64,000 bases of DNA from Paractinoplanes lichenicola (GCF_016785085.1 NZ_JAENHO010000003.1:496001-560000); one strand, 5' to 3'. Numbered from the stretch's first letter, positions 51,814 to 60,317 are shown. Notes: a model not told the origin generated them from the letters alone. Made by a program: numbers and translations.

Positions 51814-53946
51814 GTGCGGACTGATGCGGTGCTGGCCGGGCTCGACCCCGAGCAGCGGACGGCGGTGACCGCCCCCGCCGGCCCGGTCTGCATCCTGGCC
51901 GGCGCCGGCACCGGCAAGACCCGGGCGATCACCCACCGGATCGCCTATCGGACGCTGACCGGCGAGGTCAGCCCCCGGCACATCCTCGCGGTCACCTTCA
52001 CCGCGCGGGCCGCCGCCGAGATGCGCTCCCGGCTCACCGAGCTGGGCGCCGCGGGCGTGCAGGCGCGCACGTTCCACGCGGCGGCGCTGCGCCAGGTGCG
52101 CTATTTCGCGCCCCGGCTGCTGGAGGGCCGGGCCATGCCCGAGCTGCTCGAGAGCAAGGCGCGCATGGTCGGCCTGGCCGCGGCACGAGCCGGGGTGCGC
52201 GCCGACCGTACGGGGGCCCGGGATCTGGCCAGTGAGATCGAGTGGGCCAAGTCGTCGCTGGTCGAGCCGACCGAATACGCCGTCGCGGCCAAGAAGGCCC
52301 TGCGCGAGCCGCCGTTCGAGCCGGCCAAGGTCGCCGAGGTCTTCGCGGCGTACGAGTCGCTCAAGCGCCGCCAAGGGGTGATCGACTTCGAGGACATGCT
52401 GCGGGCCGCGGTGTGGGGCATCGAGGAGCACCCGGACGTGGCCGAGCAGATCCGCTCGCAGTATCGCCACTTCGTCGTCGACGAGTATCAGGACGTCAAC
52501 CCGCTGCAGCAGCGCCTGCTCGACGCCTGGCTGGGCGGGCGGGACGACCTGACCGTGGTCGGCGACGCCAGCCAGACGATCTACTCGTTCACCGGCGCCA
52601 CCTCGGCCTACCTGATCGACTTCCCGCGGCAGCGGCGCGAGGCCGTGGTGATCCGCCTGGTCCGCGACTACCGCTCCACCCCGCAGGTGGTCGGCCTGGC
52701 CAACGCGGTCATCCGGCAGGCCCGCGGCAACGAGGCCCGGCTGCGGCTCGAGCTGGTCGGCCAGCGACCGCCCGGGGCCGAGCCCGAGCTCAAGATCTTT
52801 CCGGATGAGGCGGGGGAGGCCGTTGCGGTGGCCCGCCGCTGCCGCGACCTGATCGCGTCGGGCACCCCGGCGAGCGAGATCGCGATCCTGTTCCGGACGA
52901 ACGCGCAGTCCGAGACGTACGAGAAGGCACTGGCCGAGGCGGAGGTGCCCTACGTCGTACGGGGGGCCGAGCGGTTCTTCGAGCGACCCGAGATCCGGCA
53001 AGCCATGATCGCGATGCGGGCCGCCGTCCGCTCCATCCCCGGCGAGACCCCGCTGGTGCAGGCGGTGGTGGAGGCGCTGGCGGCGACCGGCTGGCAGCGC
53101 GAGCAGCCCCCGCCCGGCGGTTCGGCCCGCGAGCAGTGGGAGGCGCTGGCCGCGCTCGTCGCCCTGGCCGAGGACTACGCCCGTACGCCCACGCTGGAGC
53201 CGATCGGGCAGGCCGGGGCCGTGCAGCGGGACGTGACGCTGACCGCCTTCAACGACGAGCTGAGCCGGCGGGCCGAGCAGCAGCACGCCCCGACCATGGC
53301 CGGTGTGACGCTCGCCTCACTGCATTCGGCCAAGGGCCTCGAGTGGGATGCCGTCTTCCTGACCGGGCTGGCCGACGGCACGCTGCCGACCACGTACGCC
53401 AAGACGCCCGAGCAGCTCGAGGAGGAGCGCCGCCTGCTCTACGTGGGGGTCACCCGGGCCCGGCAGTGGCTCTGGCTCTCGTACGGGCAATCGCGCTCGA
53501 CCGGCGGCCGCGCCCGGCGCCCGTGCCGGTTCCTGCCGCAGCTCGAACGAAACTCGTCGACCGAGCGCGCCGGGGACCGGAGTCGGAAACCCGACCGAAG
53601 GCGCCCTCAGGTGTCCTCGTGCCGGGTCTGCGGCACCACCCTGCTGGCCGGCGCCGACCGCAAGCTGGGCCGCTGCCCGACCTGCCCGTCCGACCTCGAC
53701 GAGGAGCTGTTCGAGCGCCTCCAGCAGTGGCGCGCGGCCACCGCGAAGGAGCTCAAAGTCCCTGCGTACGTCGTTTTCACCGACGCCACGCTGGTGGCGA
53801 TGGCCGAGCGCAGGCCCGGCAACCCCGCCGAGCTGCTCGCGATCGCCGGGATCGGGCCCCGCAAGCTGGGGCAATACGGCGAATCGGTCTTCGCGTTGGT
53901 GGCCGGAGCGAGCGCCGAGGAAGTTGCTCGAAAAAACTTTGGATAA
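51814..53946 (+). CDS. uvrD2: ATP-dependent DNA helicase UvrD2
   Basis: 710 residues. SF1A helicase: GLDPEQRTAV Q motif, Walker A AGAGTGKTRA, TFTARAAAEMRSR, motif II VDEYQDVNPLQ, GDASQTIYSFTGA, SLHSAKGLEWDAVFLTGLADG and LLYVGVTRARQ. A C-terminal zinc-binding tetra-cysteine module (Cys603, Cys606, Cys621, Cys624) precedes an HRDC domain (about 635-710), the UvrD2 hallmark. Essential 3'-5' helicase in mycobacteria. GTG start. Its end overlaps the AT-rich whiB7 promoter region. Confidence 0.95.
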   Translation: MRTDAVLAGLDPEQRTAVTAPAGPVCILAGAGTGKTRAITHRIAYRTLTGEVSPRHILAVTFTARAAAEMRSRLTELGAAGVQARTFHAAALRQVRYFAPRLLEGRAMPELLESKARMVGLAAARAGVRADRTGARDLASEIEWAKSSLVEPTEYAVAAKKALREPPFEPAKVAEVFAAYESLKRRQGVIDFEDMLRAAVWGIEEHPDVAEQIRSQYRHFVVDEYQDVNPLQQRLLDAWLGGRDDLTVVGDASQTIYSFTGATSAYLIDFPRQRREAVVIRLVRDYRSTPQVVGLANAVIRQARGNEARLRLELVGQRPPGAEPELKIFPDEAGEAVAVARRCRDLIASGTPASEIAILFRTNAQSETYEKALAEAEVPYVVRGAERFFERPEIRQAMIAMRAAVRSIPGETPLVQAVVEALAATGWQREQPPPGGSAREQWEALAALVALAEDYARTPTLEPIGQAGAVQRDVTLTAFNDELSRRAEQQHAPTMAGVTLASLHSAKGLEWDAVFLTGLADGTLPTTYAKTPEQLEEERRLLYVGVTRARQWLWLSYGQSRSTGGRARRPCRFLPQLERNSSTERAGDRSRKPDRRRPQVSSCRVCGTTLLAGADRKLGRCPTCPSDLDEELFERLQQWRAATAKELKVPAYVVFTDATLVAMAERRPGNPAELLAIAGIGPRKLGQYGESVFALVAGASAEEVARKNFG

Positions 53947-53981
53947 TTCGTTTGCCCTCTCCTGTAGGGCAGGCATAGCCT
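53931..53981 (+). promoter_or_regulatory. whiB7 promoter
   Basis: TTGCCC (53952-53957) and TAGCCT (53976-53981), spacer 18 bp, form a SigA-type promoter. An A/T-rich tract immediately upstream includes GAAAAAACTTTGGATAATT at the end of uvrD2. WhiB7 is known to activate its own promoter through an AT-rich element just upstream of the -35, bound by its AT-hook, so this fits autoregulation. Transcription should begin about 53988, giving a leader near 565 nt. Confidence 0.65.
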
Positions 53982-54070
53982 CAGATCACACCTCGCCGAG
54001 CAGCAATGTTCGGCGGGCGAGAACGAAGCGATACCACGACGAGAGCAAGGCGATGGAGGAGGTGGCAACG

Positions 54071-54409
54071 ATGGAGATCTACACGATGAGCATGACGCAA
54101 CCGTCGATGCCGCTGACCCGTGCCTGCGCTCCGTCCGCCTCGCTGATCGCCTCGGCCCCCGTGTGGGCTCCGGCGGCAGTCGAGCGGGCTCCGTTCGTGG
54201 CCACCGCTCCGATCTCCGGACCGGTGCTGGCCGCTGAGCGGGCCCCGGCTTCGCAGGTGCACCAGGTTTCCGCCCGGGCCGAGCTGGGTGGCGCACTGGA
54301 GCTTCAGCGGGTCGAAGGCAGCACTGGGTTCAAGGGCAGCAATGTCTCCATCAGCAAGCGCTACACGGATGGTGGCAGCGGTGTCCCGCCTCGAGGAAGG
54401 CCGGTCTGA
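54071..54409 (+). CDS. Leader ORF preceding whiB7
   Basis: 112 residues beginning MEIYTMSMTQPSMP, Ala/Pro/Val/Ser-rich, ending SISKRYTDGGSGVPPRGRPV; no known domain. The ATG at 54071 has a very strong GGAGGAGGT site 7 nt upstream; an earlier in-frame ATG (54053) lacks one. It sits between the whiB7 promoter and the terminator, where mycobacteria and Streptomyces have translated upstream ORFs that sense ribosome stalling. It may be a sensor ORF whose product is unimportant, though at 112 codons it is longer than most. Confidence 0.6.
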   Translation: MEIYTMSMTQPSMPLTRACAPSASLIASAPVWAPAAVERAPFVATAPISGPVLAAERAPASQVHQVSARAELGGALELQRVEGSTGFKGSNVSISKRYTDGGSGVPPRGRPV

Positions 54410-54476
54410 TCAACAGACCCCTGGCTCACCTCGAGGCCGCGGAACCCGTAACCGGGATCCGCGGCCTTAATTTTTT
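54388..54476 (+). terminator. Attenuator (antiterminator plus intrinsic terminator) before whiB7
   Basis: Terminator: AGGCCGCGGA (54434-54443) pairs with TCCGCGGCCT (54458-54467), with an inner CCCG/CGGG, followed by TTAATTTTTT. It stands 75 nt before the whiB7 ATG, so readthrough is needed for expression. Two copies of CCTCGAGG (54389-54396 and 54429-54436) can pair over 9 bp and take four bases of the terminator arm, a possible antiterminator. A GGTCTG-ATCAA-CAGACC hairpin covers the leader ORF stop. Confidence 0.78.
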
Positions 54477-54551
54477 GCCGGCTCACCCGCCGGTGCACGA
54501 CCTGAACGGCGATCCAGAAGATCGATGAGAAGAGAGAGGTGACCGGGCTTT

Positions 54552-54914
54552 ATGAGTCTGGCGCTGGCCCCACTCGACGTGAGCGTCGAGATCGAGGCAA
54601 ACCTGCCCTGTCGGAAGTTCGACCCGGACCTGTGGTTCTCGGACTCCCCGGCCCAGCTGGAACTGGCCAAGTCGCTCTGCGGGGACTGCCCGCTGCGCGT
54701 CGAGTGCCTGGCCGGCGCGGTCGAGCGGAACGAGCCCTGGGGTGTCTGGGGTGGCGAGATCTTCGAGCGCGGTGCCGTGGTTCCGCGCAAGCGGCCGCGT
54801 GGCCGTCCTCGCAAGGTCGACGTGGCGCGTGACGCCGAGTTGGCCCACGAGGTCGAGGAGCGGCTCGCCGCGAACGGACTCGACTCCCGCAACGCCGTCC
54901 GACTGGCGGCCTGA
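54552..54914 (+). CDS. whiB7: WhiB7 transcriptional regulator
   Basis: 120 residues: [4Fe-4S] ligands Cys20, Cys43, Cys46 and Cys52, the GVWGGE turn at 64-69 that contacts sigma factor, and a C-terminal AT-hook RGRPR at 83-87. Master activator of intrinsic antibiotic-resistance genes induced by ribosome-targeting drugs, and active with the primary sigma factor. AGAGGTG lies about 10 nt before the ATG. Upstream attenuator and promoter are described separately. The extended C-terminus after the hook (VARDAELAHEVEERLAANG) is helical. Confidence 0.96.
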   Translation: MSLALAPLDVSVEIEANLPCRKFDPDLWFSDSPAQLELAKSLCGDCPLRVECLAGAVERNEPWGVWGGEIFERGAVVPRKRPRGRPRKVDVARDAELAHEVEERLAANGLDSRNAVRLAA

Positions 54915-55023
54915 CATGACCATCCTCACCCACCACCGGAAGCAGACCCCCGCGATGTCCACGACCTCCACGACTTCCCCGGCCTCCCCGACTTTTTCGA
55001 CTTCCGCGAACGGAGCACTGAAG

Positions 55024-55170
55024 ATGAGACTTCTCCAAGAGGCGTTATCACGGGCCCGAATGCGGCGGCCTCAGAGTGACTACACACCTGAGGCACACCG
55101 TCCCGCTCGCCAGGTCGCCCTGGAAGCGCGTCACGCCGCCACCCGCCAGCTCGGCGGACGGCGATTCTGA
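55024..55170 (+). CDS. Small basic protein downstream of whiB7
   Basis: 48 residues: MRLLQEALSRARMRR... ending RQLGGRRF, basic and helical. A GGAG site 8 nt before the ATG and a terminator 45 bp after the stop support a real gene, co-transcribed with whiB7. Short Arg/Ala-rich proteins of this type often follow whiB genes. An upstream ATG at 54956 would add a Thr/Ser-rich stretch with no ribosome site. Function unknown. Confidence 0.6.
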   Translation: MRLLQEALSRARMRRPQSDYTPEAHRPARQVALEARHAATRQLGGRRF

Positions 55171-55214
55171 TACCCGCGATAACCGCGACTGACTGAAGAG
55201 CACGAGAAGAAAGC

Positions 55215-55252
55215 CGAGAGGCCCGGCCGCTGAGATGCGGACGGGCCTCTCG
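55215..55252 (+). terminator. Hairpin terminator after the whiB7 operon
   Basis: Perfect 11-bp stem CGAGAGGCCCG (55215-55225) with CGGGCCTCTCG (55242-55252), 16-nt loop, weak T-rich tail. Confidence 0.85.
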
Positions 55253-55514
55253 TCGTATTCAGCTGACGGCTTGGGCGCTCACCGTGTTGCGTGTTCGTCC
55301 GGTCGTCCGGTCGTCCGGTCGTCGATCGACCGGGCCTGTGGGCAGATTCCGGTTGCTTGTGGACGAGCCGCAGCCCCGCTGCACCCGCCTGTGGACAACC
55401 CGCCCCGCACGACTTGACACCCCGTAAGGTCCACAGCAACGCCCCTGGGTGGTCGGGGGTGGTGGTGGGCTTATAGGCGCGCGCGAAACAAGATCAGGGG
55501 CGTAAGCAGGGGAA
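55253..55514. other. Spacer with short repeats and DnaA-box-like sites
   Basis: With the terminator just before it, this fills the 344-bp gap between the small gene after whiB7 and the M18 gene, whose ends converge. It has three tandem TCGTCCGG (55295-55318). One perfect reversed DnaA box is present (TTGTCCACA read leftward at 55390-55398), with a one-mismatch copy at 55358-55366 and a weak AGGTCCACA at 55427-55435. No gene was recognised. Confidence 0.55.
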
Positions 55515-56789
55515 TCAGGCGCGGGCGGAGAGGAAGACCTCGATCGCGCGGCTGAGGTAGGCCGGGTCGTCGACGTGGCACATCTCACGGGCCGAGTGCA
55601 TCGAGAGCAGCGGCACGCCGACGTCCAGGGTGGGGATGCCGATCCGGGCCGCGGTGATCGGGCCGATTGTCGAGCCGCACGGCACGGAGTTGTTCGACAC
55701 GAACTCCTGGTAGGGCACGCCGGCCGCCGCGCACGTGCGGCTCCACAACGCCGCGCCTACGCCGTCGGTCATGTAGCGCTGATTTGCGTTGATCTTCAAG
55801 AGCGGGCCGGCCCCGGCGACCGGGCGGTTGACCGGGTCGTGGCGGTCGGGGCGGTTCGGGTGCACGGCGTGGCCGGCGTCCGACGACAGACACCACGAGC
55901 CGGCGATCGCGCGGGCCAGGTCGGACCGGTCGCCGCCGAGCCCGGCGGTCACCCGCTCCAGCACGTCGGCCAGGAACGGCCCGGCCGCGCCGGAGCGGCT
56001 CTCCGACCCGATCTCCTCGTGGTCGAAGGCGGCCAGCACGGCGATCGCGCCGGCCGGCTCGGCCGCCAGCAGCGCGGCGACCCCGGCGTGCACCGACGAG
56101 AGGTTGTCGAGGCGGGCCGAGGCGAACAGCTTCTCGCCGGCGCCGAAGCGGGCCGGGGCAGCCGAGTCGACGGTGACGATGTCGTAGCCGGCCACGTCGG
56201 CGTCGGAGATGCCGGCCAGCTGGGCCAGGTGACCCATGACATCGGCCTGGGCGTCACCCGCGCCCCAGACGGGCTGCAGCTCGCGCTGCTTGTCGGGGGC
56301 GAACGAGTCGTTCACGGCCCGGTCGAGGTGGATCGCGAGGTGGGGGATGCGCGCGAACGGGCCGGTGCGGACCAGATGCGCGGTGCCGTCGCGGTGCACG
56401 ACCCGGCCCGCGAACTCGAGCTCGCGGTCGAACCAGGACGGCACGACCGGGCCGCCGTACACCTCGACACCGGCCTGCCACCAGCCGAAACTGACCGTCG
56501 ACGGCTTTGGCTTGAGCTTGAAGCCGGGCGAGTCGGTGTGCGCGCCGAGGATGCGGAACGGGGTGCCACGGCCGGCCGCCGAGGGCAGGGCCAGCGCGAT
56601 GACCGAGCCGTCCCGCACGATCAGCAGGCGGGCCCCCGGGCGTACGGCATCGGTCCAATCGGCCGTCTCATCGAGCGTTTCGTAGCCCGCCTCGGTCAGC
56701 CGGCGGGCCACCTCGGCGGCCGCGTGATAGGAGCTCGGTGCCGCGGAGACGAAGGCGGCCAGGTCATCGATGTGCGCAGCGGCGTCCAT
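55515..56789 (-). CDS. M18 family aminopeptidase
   Basis: 424 residues, close to the 430 usual for M18 (aspartyl aminopeptidase). Dizinc ligands: His in ILGAHTDSPGF, Asp in SARLDNLSSVHAG, Glu-Glu in FDHEEIGSES, Asp in SSDAGHAVHPN and His in LLSMHSAREMCH. Removes N-terminal acidic residues from peptides in the cytosol; forms dodecamers in known members. ATG start. Confidence 0.94.
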   Translation of the reverse strand: MDAAAHIDDLAAFVSAAPSSYHAAAEVARRLTEAGYETLDETADWTDAVRPGARLLIVRDGSVIALALPSAAGRGTPFRILGAHTDSPGFKLKPKPSTVSFGWWQAGVEVYGGPVVPSWFDRELEFAGRVVHRDGTAHLVRTGPFARIPHLAIHLDRAVNDSFAPDKQRELQPVWGAGDAQADVMGHLAQLAGISDADVAGYDIVTVDSAAPARFGAGEKLFASARLDNLSSVHAGVAALLAAEPAGAIAVLAAFDHEEIGSESRSGAAGPFLADVLERVTAGLGGDRSDLARAIAGSWCLSSDAGHAVHPNRPDRHDPVNRPVAGAGPLLKINANQRYMTDGVGAALWSRTCAAAGVPYQEFVSNNSVPCGSTIGPITAARIGIPTLDVGVPLLSMHSAREMCHVDDPAYLSRAIEVFLSARA

Positions 56790-56815
56790 CGGCCCATCAG
56801 ATCATGGCCGGCACT

Positions 56816-58165
56816 TCAGCTCATGGGCGGCGCGAAGCCCGGCAGCCACTCTTCCAAGATCCCGCGGTACGGCGCCTCGGCCTCGAGCTGGCACAGCACG
56901 CCGATCGAGCCCAGCGTCACCCGGTGGATCATCAGGTAGGACGGCGGCAGGTTGAGCTTGCGGCTGAGCTGATAGGCCGGGGAGCGCGGGCTGCTCAGCC
57001 GGGTCGCCTCGCCGCGCAGCCAGGCCCGGGTGAAGCGGAACTTCTCGACCGCGACCGGCTCGATCATGGGGCGCAGGAAGTCGAGCACGGCCTGCGCGTC
57101 GATCTCGTCGTCGGGCTTGATGAAGCCCTCCTCGCGCAGCCCGTCGGCCACGCCCGCGGCGTCACCGTCGAGCGCGAGCCGCACCAGCCGGCCGATCGGC
57201 TCGGGCAGCCCCTCGGGCAGCCGGGCCACCGCGCCGAAGTCGATCACGCCGAGGCGGCCGTCGGGCAGCATCCGGAAGTTGCCCGGGTGCGGGTCGGCGT
57301 GCAGCAGGCCGGCCCGGGCGGGCGCGGAGAAGTGCAGCGTGGCCATCAGGCGGCCGGCCTGGTCGCGCTCCTCCAGGGTGCCGTCGCTGATCACCTTGGC
57401 CAGCGGCGTGCCCTCGACCCACTCGGTGACGAGCACGCGCGGGGCCGACGCGATCACCTTCGGCACGAAAATCTCAGGATCATTCCCGTACGCCGTGGCG
57501 AAGGCTCGCTGGGTCTCCGCCTCCATCGCGTAGTCGAGCTCCTCGGTGATGCGCTCCTTGAGCTCGGCCAGCAGCGGCTTGATGTCCATGCCGGGCTGAA
57601 TGACCTTGAACATGTGGGCCAGCCGGGACAGCTGCTTGAGGTCGGCCAGCAGGGCCTCGCCGGCGCCCGGATATTGCACCTTGACCGCGACGTCGATGGT
57701 CTTGGGCTTGGCGTTCTTGCGGGCCGGCGGCAGTTTCCAGACGGCCCGGTGCACCTGGCCGATGCTGGCCGCGGCCGCCGGCACGTCGTCGAACTCGGCG
57801 AACTTGTCGCGCCAGTCCGCGCCGAGCTGCTCGGCCAGCGCCTTGTGCAGGCTGGCGGCCGGCATCGGGGGCGCGGCCTCCTGCAGCTTGGTCAGCGCCT
57901 GCCGATACGGGCCGGCCATCTCCTCGGGCATGGCCGCCTCGAAGACGCTCAGCGCCTGCCCGAACTTCATGGCGCCGCCCTTGAGCTGGCCCAGGACGCT
58001 GAACAGCTGCTCGGCGGTGCGCCGCTGGATGTCCTCCGAGATGACGTCGGAAGCGATCCCGACGGCGCGCTTGCCGAGGCCCAGCGCGGTGCGCCCGGCG
58101 AATCCCAGCGGTAGCGCCGCCAGCTTGGCGGTGCGGGCCGCCGCACGCCGCGGTATGTCGCTCAC
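56816..58165 (-). CDS. ABC1/UbiB-family atypical kinase
   Basis: 449 residues. ABC1 motifs: KFGQALS (the KxGQ motif, from LGQLKGGAMKFGQALSVFEAAMP), AAASIGQVHRA Ala-rich loop, VAVKVQYPG, HADPHPGNF and VIDFGAV. UbiB-type proteins hydrolyse ATP in lipid or quinone metabolism rather than phosphorylating protein. The Rv3197 counterpart beside whiB7 in M. tuberculosis has been linked with macrolide resistance; recalled knowledge. GTG start; the extra open frame upstream is not coding. Confidence 0.9.
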   Translation of the reverse strand: MSDIPRRAAARTAKLAALPLGFAGRTALGLGKRAVGIASDVISEDIQRRTAEQLFSVLGQLKGGAMKFGQALSVFEAAMPEEMAGPYRQALTKLQEAAPPMPAASLHKALAEQLGADWRDKFAEFDDVPAAAASIGQVHRAVWKLPPARKNAKPKTIDVAVKVQYPGAGEALLADLKQLSRLAHMFKVIQPGMDIKPLLAELKERITEELDYAMEAETQRAFATAYGNDPEIFVPKVIASAPRVLVTEWVEGTPLAKVISDGTLEERDQAGRLMATLHFSAPARAGLLHADPHPGNFRMLPDGRLGVIDFGAVARLPEGLPEPIGRLVRLALDGDAAGVADGLREEGFIKPDDEIDAQAVLDFLRPMIEPVAVEKFRFTRAWLRGEATRLSSPRSPAYQLSRKLNLPPSYLMIHRVTLGSIGVLCQLEAEAPYRGILEEWLPGFAPPMS

Positions 58166-58378
58166 CAGATCATTGTGACCGACGCCGGAGCAGCAAACTG
58201 CCCGCCTGAGCCGGGTTGCCCCTACTACGCCCGAAAAGTCCCCTGTCCTTCGACACCAAATCTCCCCACAAGCCTCGTCCGTTGCCTTCACCAAGAGTCA
58301 CCGCCGTCGAGGCTCGGAGCGGCCCGACAAGGTAGTCGATGGTCCATAAGTTCCTTTCGTGAGAGTTCACCCTCAGCG

Positions 58379-59413
58379 TCAGAGGTTCTCGGGGCTGCGC
58401 CGGGGTGAGCGGCGGGCGCAGTCGCAGTCGGGGTGCGGCGGCCACGTGCGGCGGCGCTGACGGGACGGGGTGGTCAGCTCGATCGAGGCGCCCAGCGTCT
58501 CGGGAGAGCCGCCGTCGACGAGGATCAGCGCCTCCTCGACCGCCACCGCGGTGGCGGCCAGCAGCGTGGCCACCGTGCACGGCTCGGGCGCCGTGCGCGG
58601 CGGCGGGCCCGGCCAGGCGGCGTCGCGGTCCTTCCGGTGCAGATCGAGGCAGGCCAGGCAGGGCGCGCCGGCGGGGAGGACCAGGGGGCCGATCATCGGG
58701 GCGCCGTCGCGGATAGTCACGGCCAGGTGGGGCTGGCGGCGGCCCGCGTGGGCGGCCGCGACCACGGTGATCGGGCTCTCGGAGTCGAGCTGGACGACCA
58801 GGGTGGCCGGCTGACCGCGGACGCCGCCGGTCTCGACGCCCTCGACGGTGCGGGTGATGGCCCGCTGGACCGCCTCGCTGCGGGGCCGGCCGATGTCGGA
58901 GGCGCGGAGCGGGCCGCCCGCGAGCTCGCCGCGATGCACCGTGCCGGGCAGGTCGGGGTGGATGTGACCGACACCGGCCTCGGCCAGCGCGACGGCGATC
59001 GGGGCGCCCAGCCGGCCGTGCCCGCTGACCACCACGCGGGCCGCACCCCGGCGGCGCAGGCGGGTGGCCGGGGTGGGGGAGTTCTCACTGCGCAGCGCGA
59101 GCACCGCGGCCTCGCCGGCCAGGCGGTCGGCCGACCGTACGGGAGGGAGAAGTGCCGTGGCCGGCACGGTCAGACCCGCGGCGTCGAGCGCGTCGAGCAC
59201 GGCCCTGGCCTCATCGGGCGGGACGCCGTCGGCGACGGCCTGAAGCAGCACCACTCGCTCGGGACGGCTGCCGTCGAGCAGGTCGAGCACGCGGGCCGCA
59301 CGGCGATCGGGCAGGCGCAGCACCACGGCGCGGGCGGGATCGGAGCCCAGCTGCAACTCGAAGCGGTTGCGCCAGACGCGGGGGAGTCCGGGGATGAGCG
59401 TGGGACGGTTCAC
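58379..59413 (-). CDS. ThiF/E1-like protein, cyclodehydratase-related, orphan
   Basis: 344 residues. An N-terminal winged-helix-like region (1-95) is followed by a Rossmann nucleotide-binding segment VVVSGHGRLGAPIAVALAEAGVG. Zinc-type cysteines lie in PCLACLDLHRKDRD and HPDCDC. This pattern is that of E1-like/ThiF adenylating proteins, including the leader-binding half of azoline cyclodehydratases. No YcaO partner or precursor peptide gene is near. It is the counterpart of Rv3196 by position. Role unknown. Confidence 0.75.
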   Translation of the reverse strand: MNRPTLIPGLPRVWRNRFELQLGSDPARAVVLRLPDRRAARVLDLLDGSRPERVVLLQAVADGVPPDEARAVLDALDAAGLTVPATALLPPVRSADRLAGEAAVLALRSENSPTPATRLRRRGAARVVVSGHGRLGAPIAVALAEAGVGHIHPDLPGTVHRGELAGGPLRASDIGRPRSEAVQRAITRTVEGVETGGVRGQPATLVVQLDSESPITVVAAAHAGRRQPHLAVTIRDGAPMIGPLVLPAGAPCLACLDLHRKDRDAAWPGPPPRTAPEPCTVATLLAATAVAVEEALILVDGGSPETLGASIELTTPSRQRRRTWPPHPDCDCARRSPRRSPENL

Positions 59414-59453
59414 GCGTCACAGGATGTCACCGCAAGGATGCGGAGCGAATCAG

Positions 59454-59536
59454 TTTTCCACAGGCACCGACGGCCCGTGACACGGTTTGTCCACAGGCTC
59501 GGGGAAGTTATCCACAGGCTGTGGGAGTTGTCCACA
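59454..59536 (+). promoter_or_regulatory. Cluster of four DnaA boxes, same orientation
   Basis: TTTTCCACA (59454), TTGTCCACA (59487), TTATCCACA (59508) and TTGTCCACA (59528), all on the plus strand, spaced 33, 21 and 20 bp, close to whole helical turns. TTGTCCACA is the preferred box of high-GC actinobacteria. No dnaA, dnaN or AT-rich unwinding element is adjacent, so this is not the usual oriC. It may titrate or modulate DnaA, or regulate the flanking genes. Confidence 0.85.
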
Positions 59537-59684
59537 ACCTCACTCAACGTGCGTGGACGGAAGCGGTTGCGCCTGGCCGGGGTATTGCACCGGGGAGGGC
59601 GACTCGCCCTCCCCGGGTGGGTGAACGGCCTTGTCGCAGGCTTGACGATGGCCTAGTGGGGCGAAGCCTGCGGGGCCGTCCGGC

Positions 59685-59846
59685 TCAGACCTTGGCCTTG
59701 CCCAGGATGCGGTTCACAGTCGTCCCGCACACCGGGCACTTGCCCTTGGCCATGTTCATGCCCGTCTTCGAGACCTCTACGGTGCCCTGGAAGTCGCGCT
59801 TCTCCTTGCACTTCACGCAGTAGCCGTTGTACGTGTTGTCGGCCAC
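59685..59846 (-). CDS. DUF5679-type small zinc-ribbon protein
   Basis: 53 residues with two CxxC pairs (YCVKCKEKRDF and GKCPVCGTTVNRILG), forming a zinc ribbon; the rest is basic. GTG start behind GAGGAGGAACC. Known members are short, conserved in actinobacteria and of unknown function; the fold recalls the archaeal-type small ribosome-associated ribbons. Confidence 0.87.
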   Translation of the reverse strand: MADNTYNGYCVKCKEKRDFQGTVEVSKTGMNMAKGKCPVCGTTVNRILGKAKV

Positions 59847-60317
59847 GGTTCCTCCTCGTTCATGTTGTCGGCCGGGTCGATCCCGATGCCTGCTCGCGGT
59901 GGCAGGCCGCGACCTGTGTTCGGCGCTGGACCGCTCCGACCACGCGGATGTGGCCACCCGTCGGGGCGGTCACTACCCAGGTCAGGCCTGTTCCATGTCA
60001 GCGCAGCGTCGGCGGTCTCGCCGACAGCGCTGAGTGTGCCGGTCCGAATCGCCCTTTTTGGGATGTTGTGCCGCAACACGCCGTGTTGTGCCATCAAACG
60101 GGCAGAAATGGGACGTTGGACGCGATGGTGCCGACAACTCGGCCATGAGTTAGGTTGGCAAACCGTCATCGATGTTGCGGGCCGGAAAATTTTTTCGGTA
60201 TTACCTGGACGAAGTACACATATCCCCCGGGTGTCATCCGGCGTACTCTTGCGGTGACATGGGTCTCACGGATTAGCGTCTCAACGTGAACCCGAATCTG
60301 GGCTGCGCGAGCCGGTA
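59847..60317. other. Intergenic region with several inverted repeats
   Basis: About 471 bp between divergent small genes. Perfect repeats: CAACAC-GCC-GTGTTG at 60074-60088, inside two copies of GTTGTGCC, and GTCGGC-GGTCTC-GCCGAC at 60008-60025. An A/T-rich near-palindrome occurs at 60183-60198. It must hold promoters for the zinc-ribbon gene (left) and the YgjP-like gene (right). No protein or RNA gene was recognised. Confidence 0.5.

Noticed and set aside
60183..60198. A/T-rich near-palindrome in the 59.8-60.3 kb spacer as a replication unwinding element
   Set aside because: Only 16 bp and not next to the DnaA cluster (about 650 bp away with a gene between).
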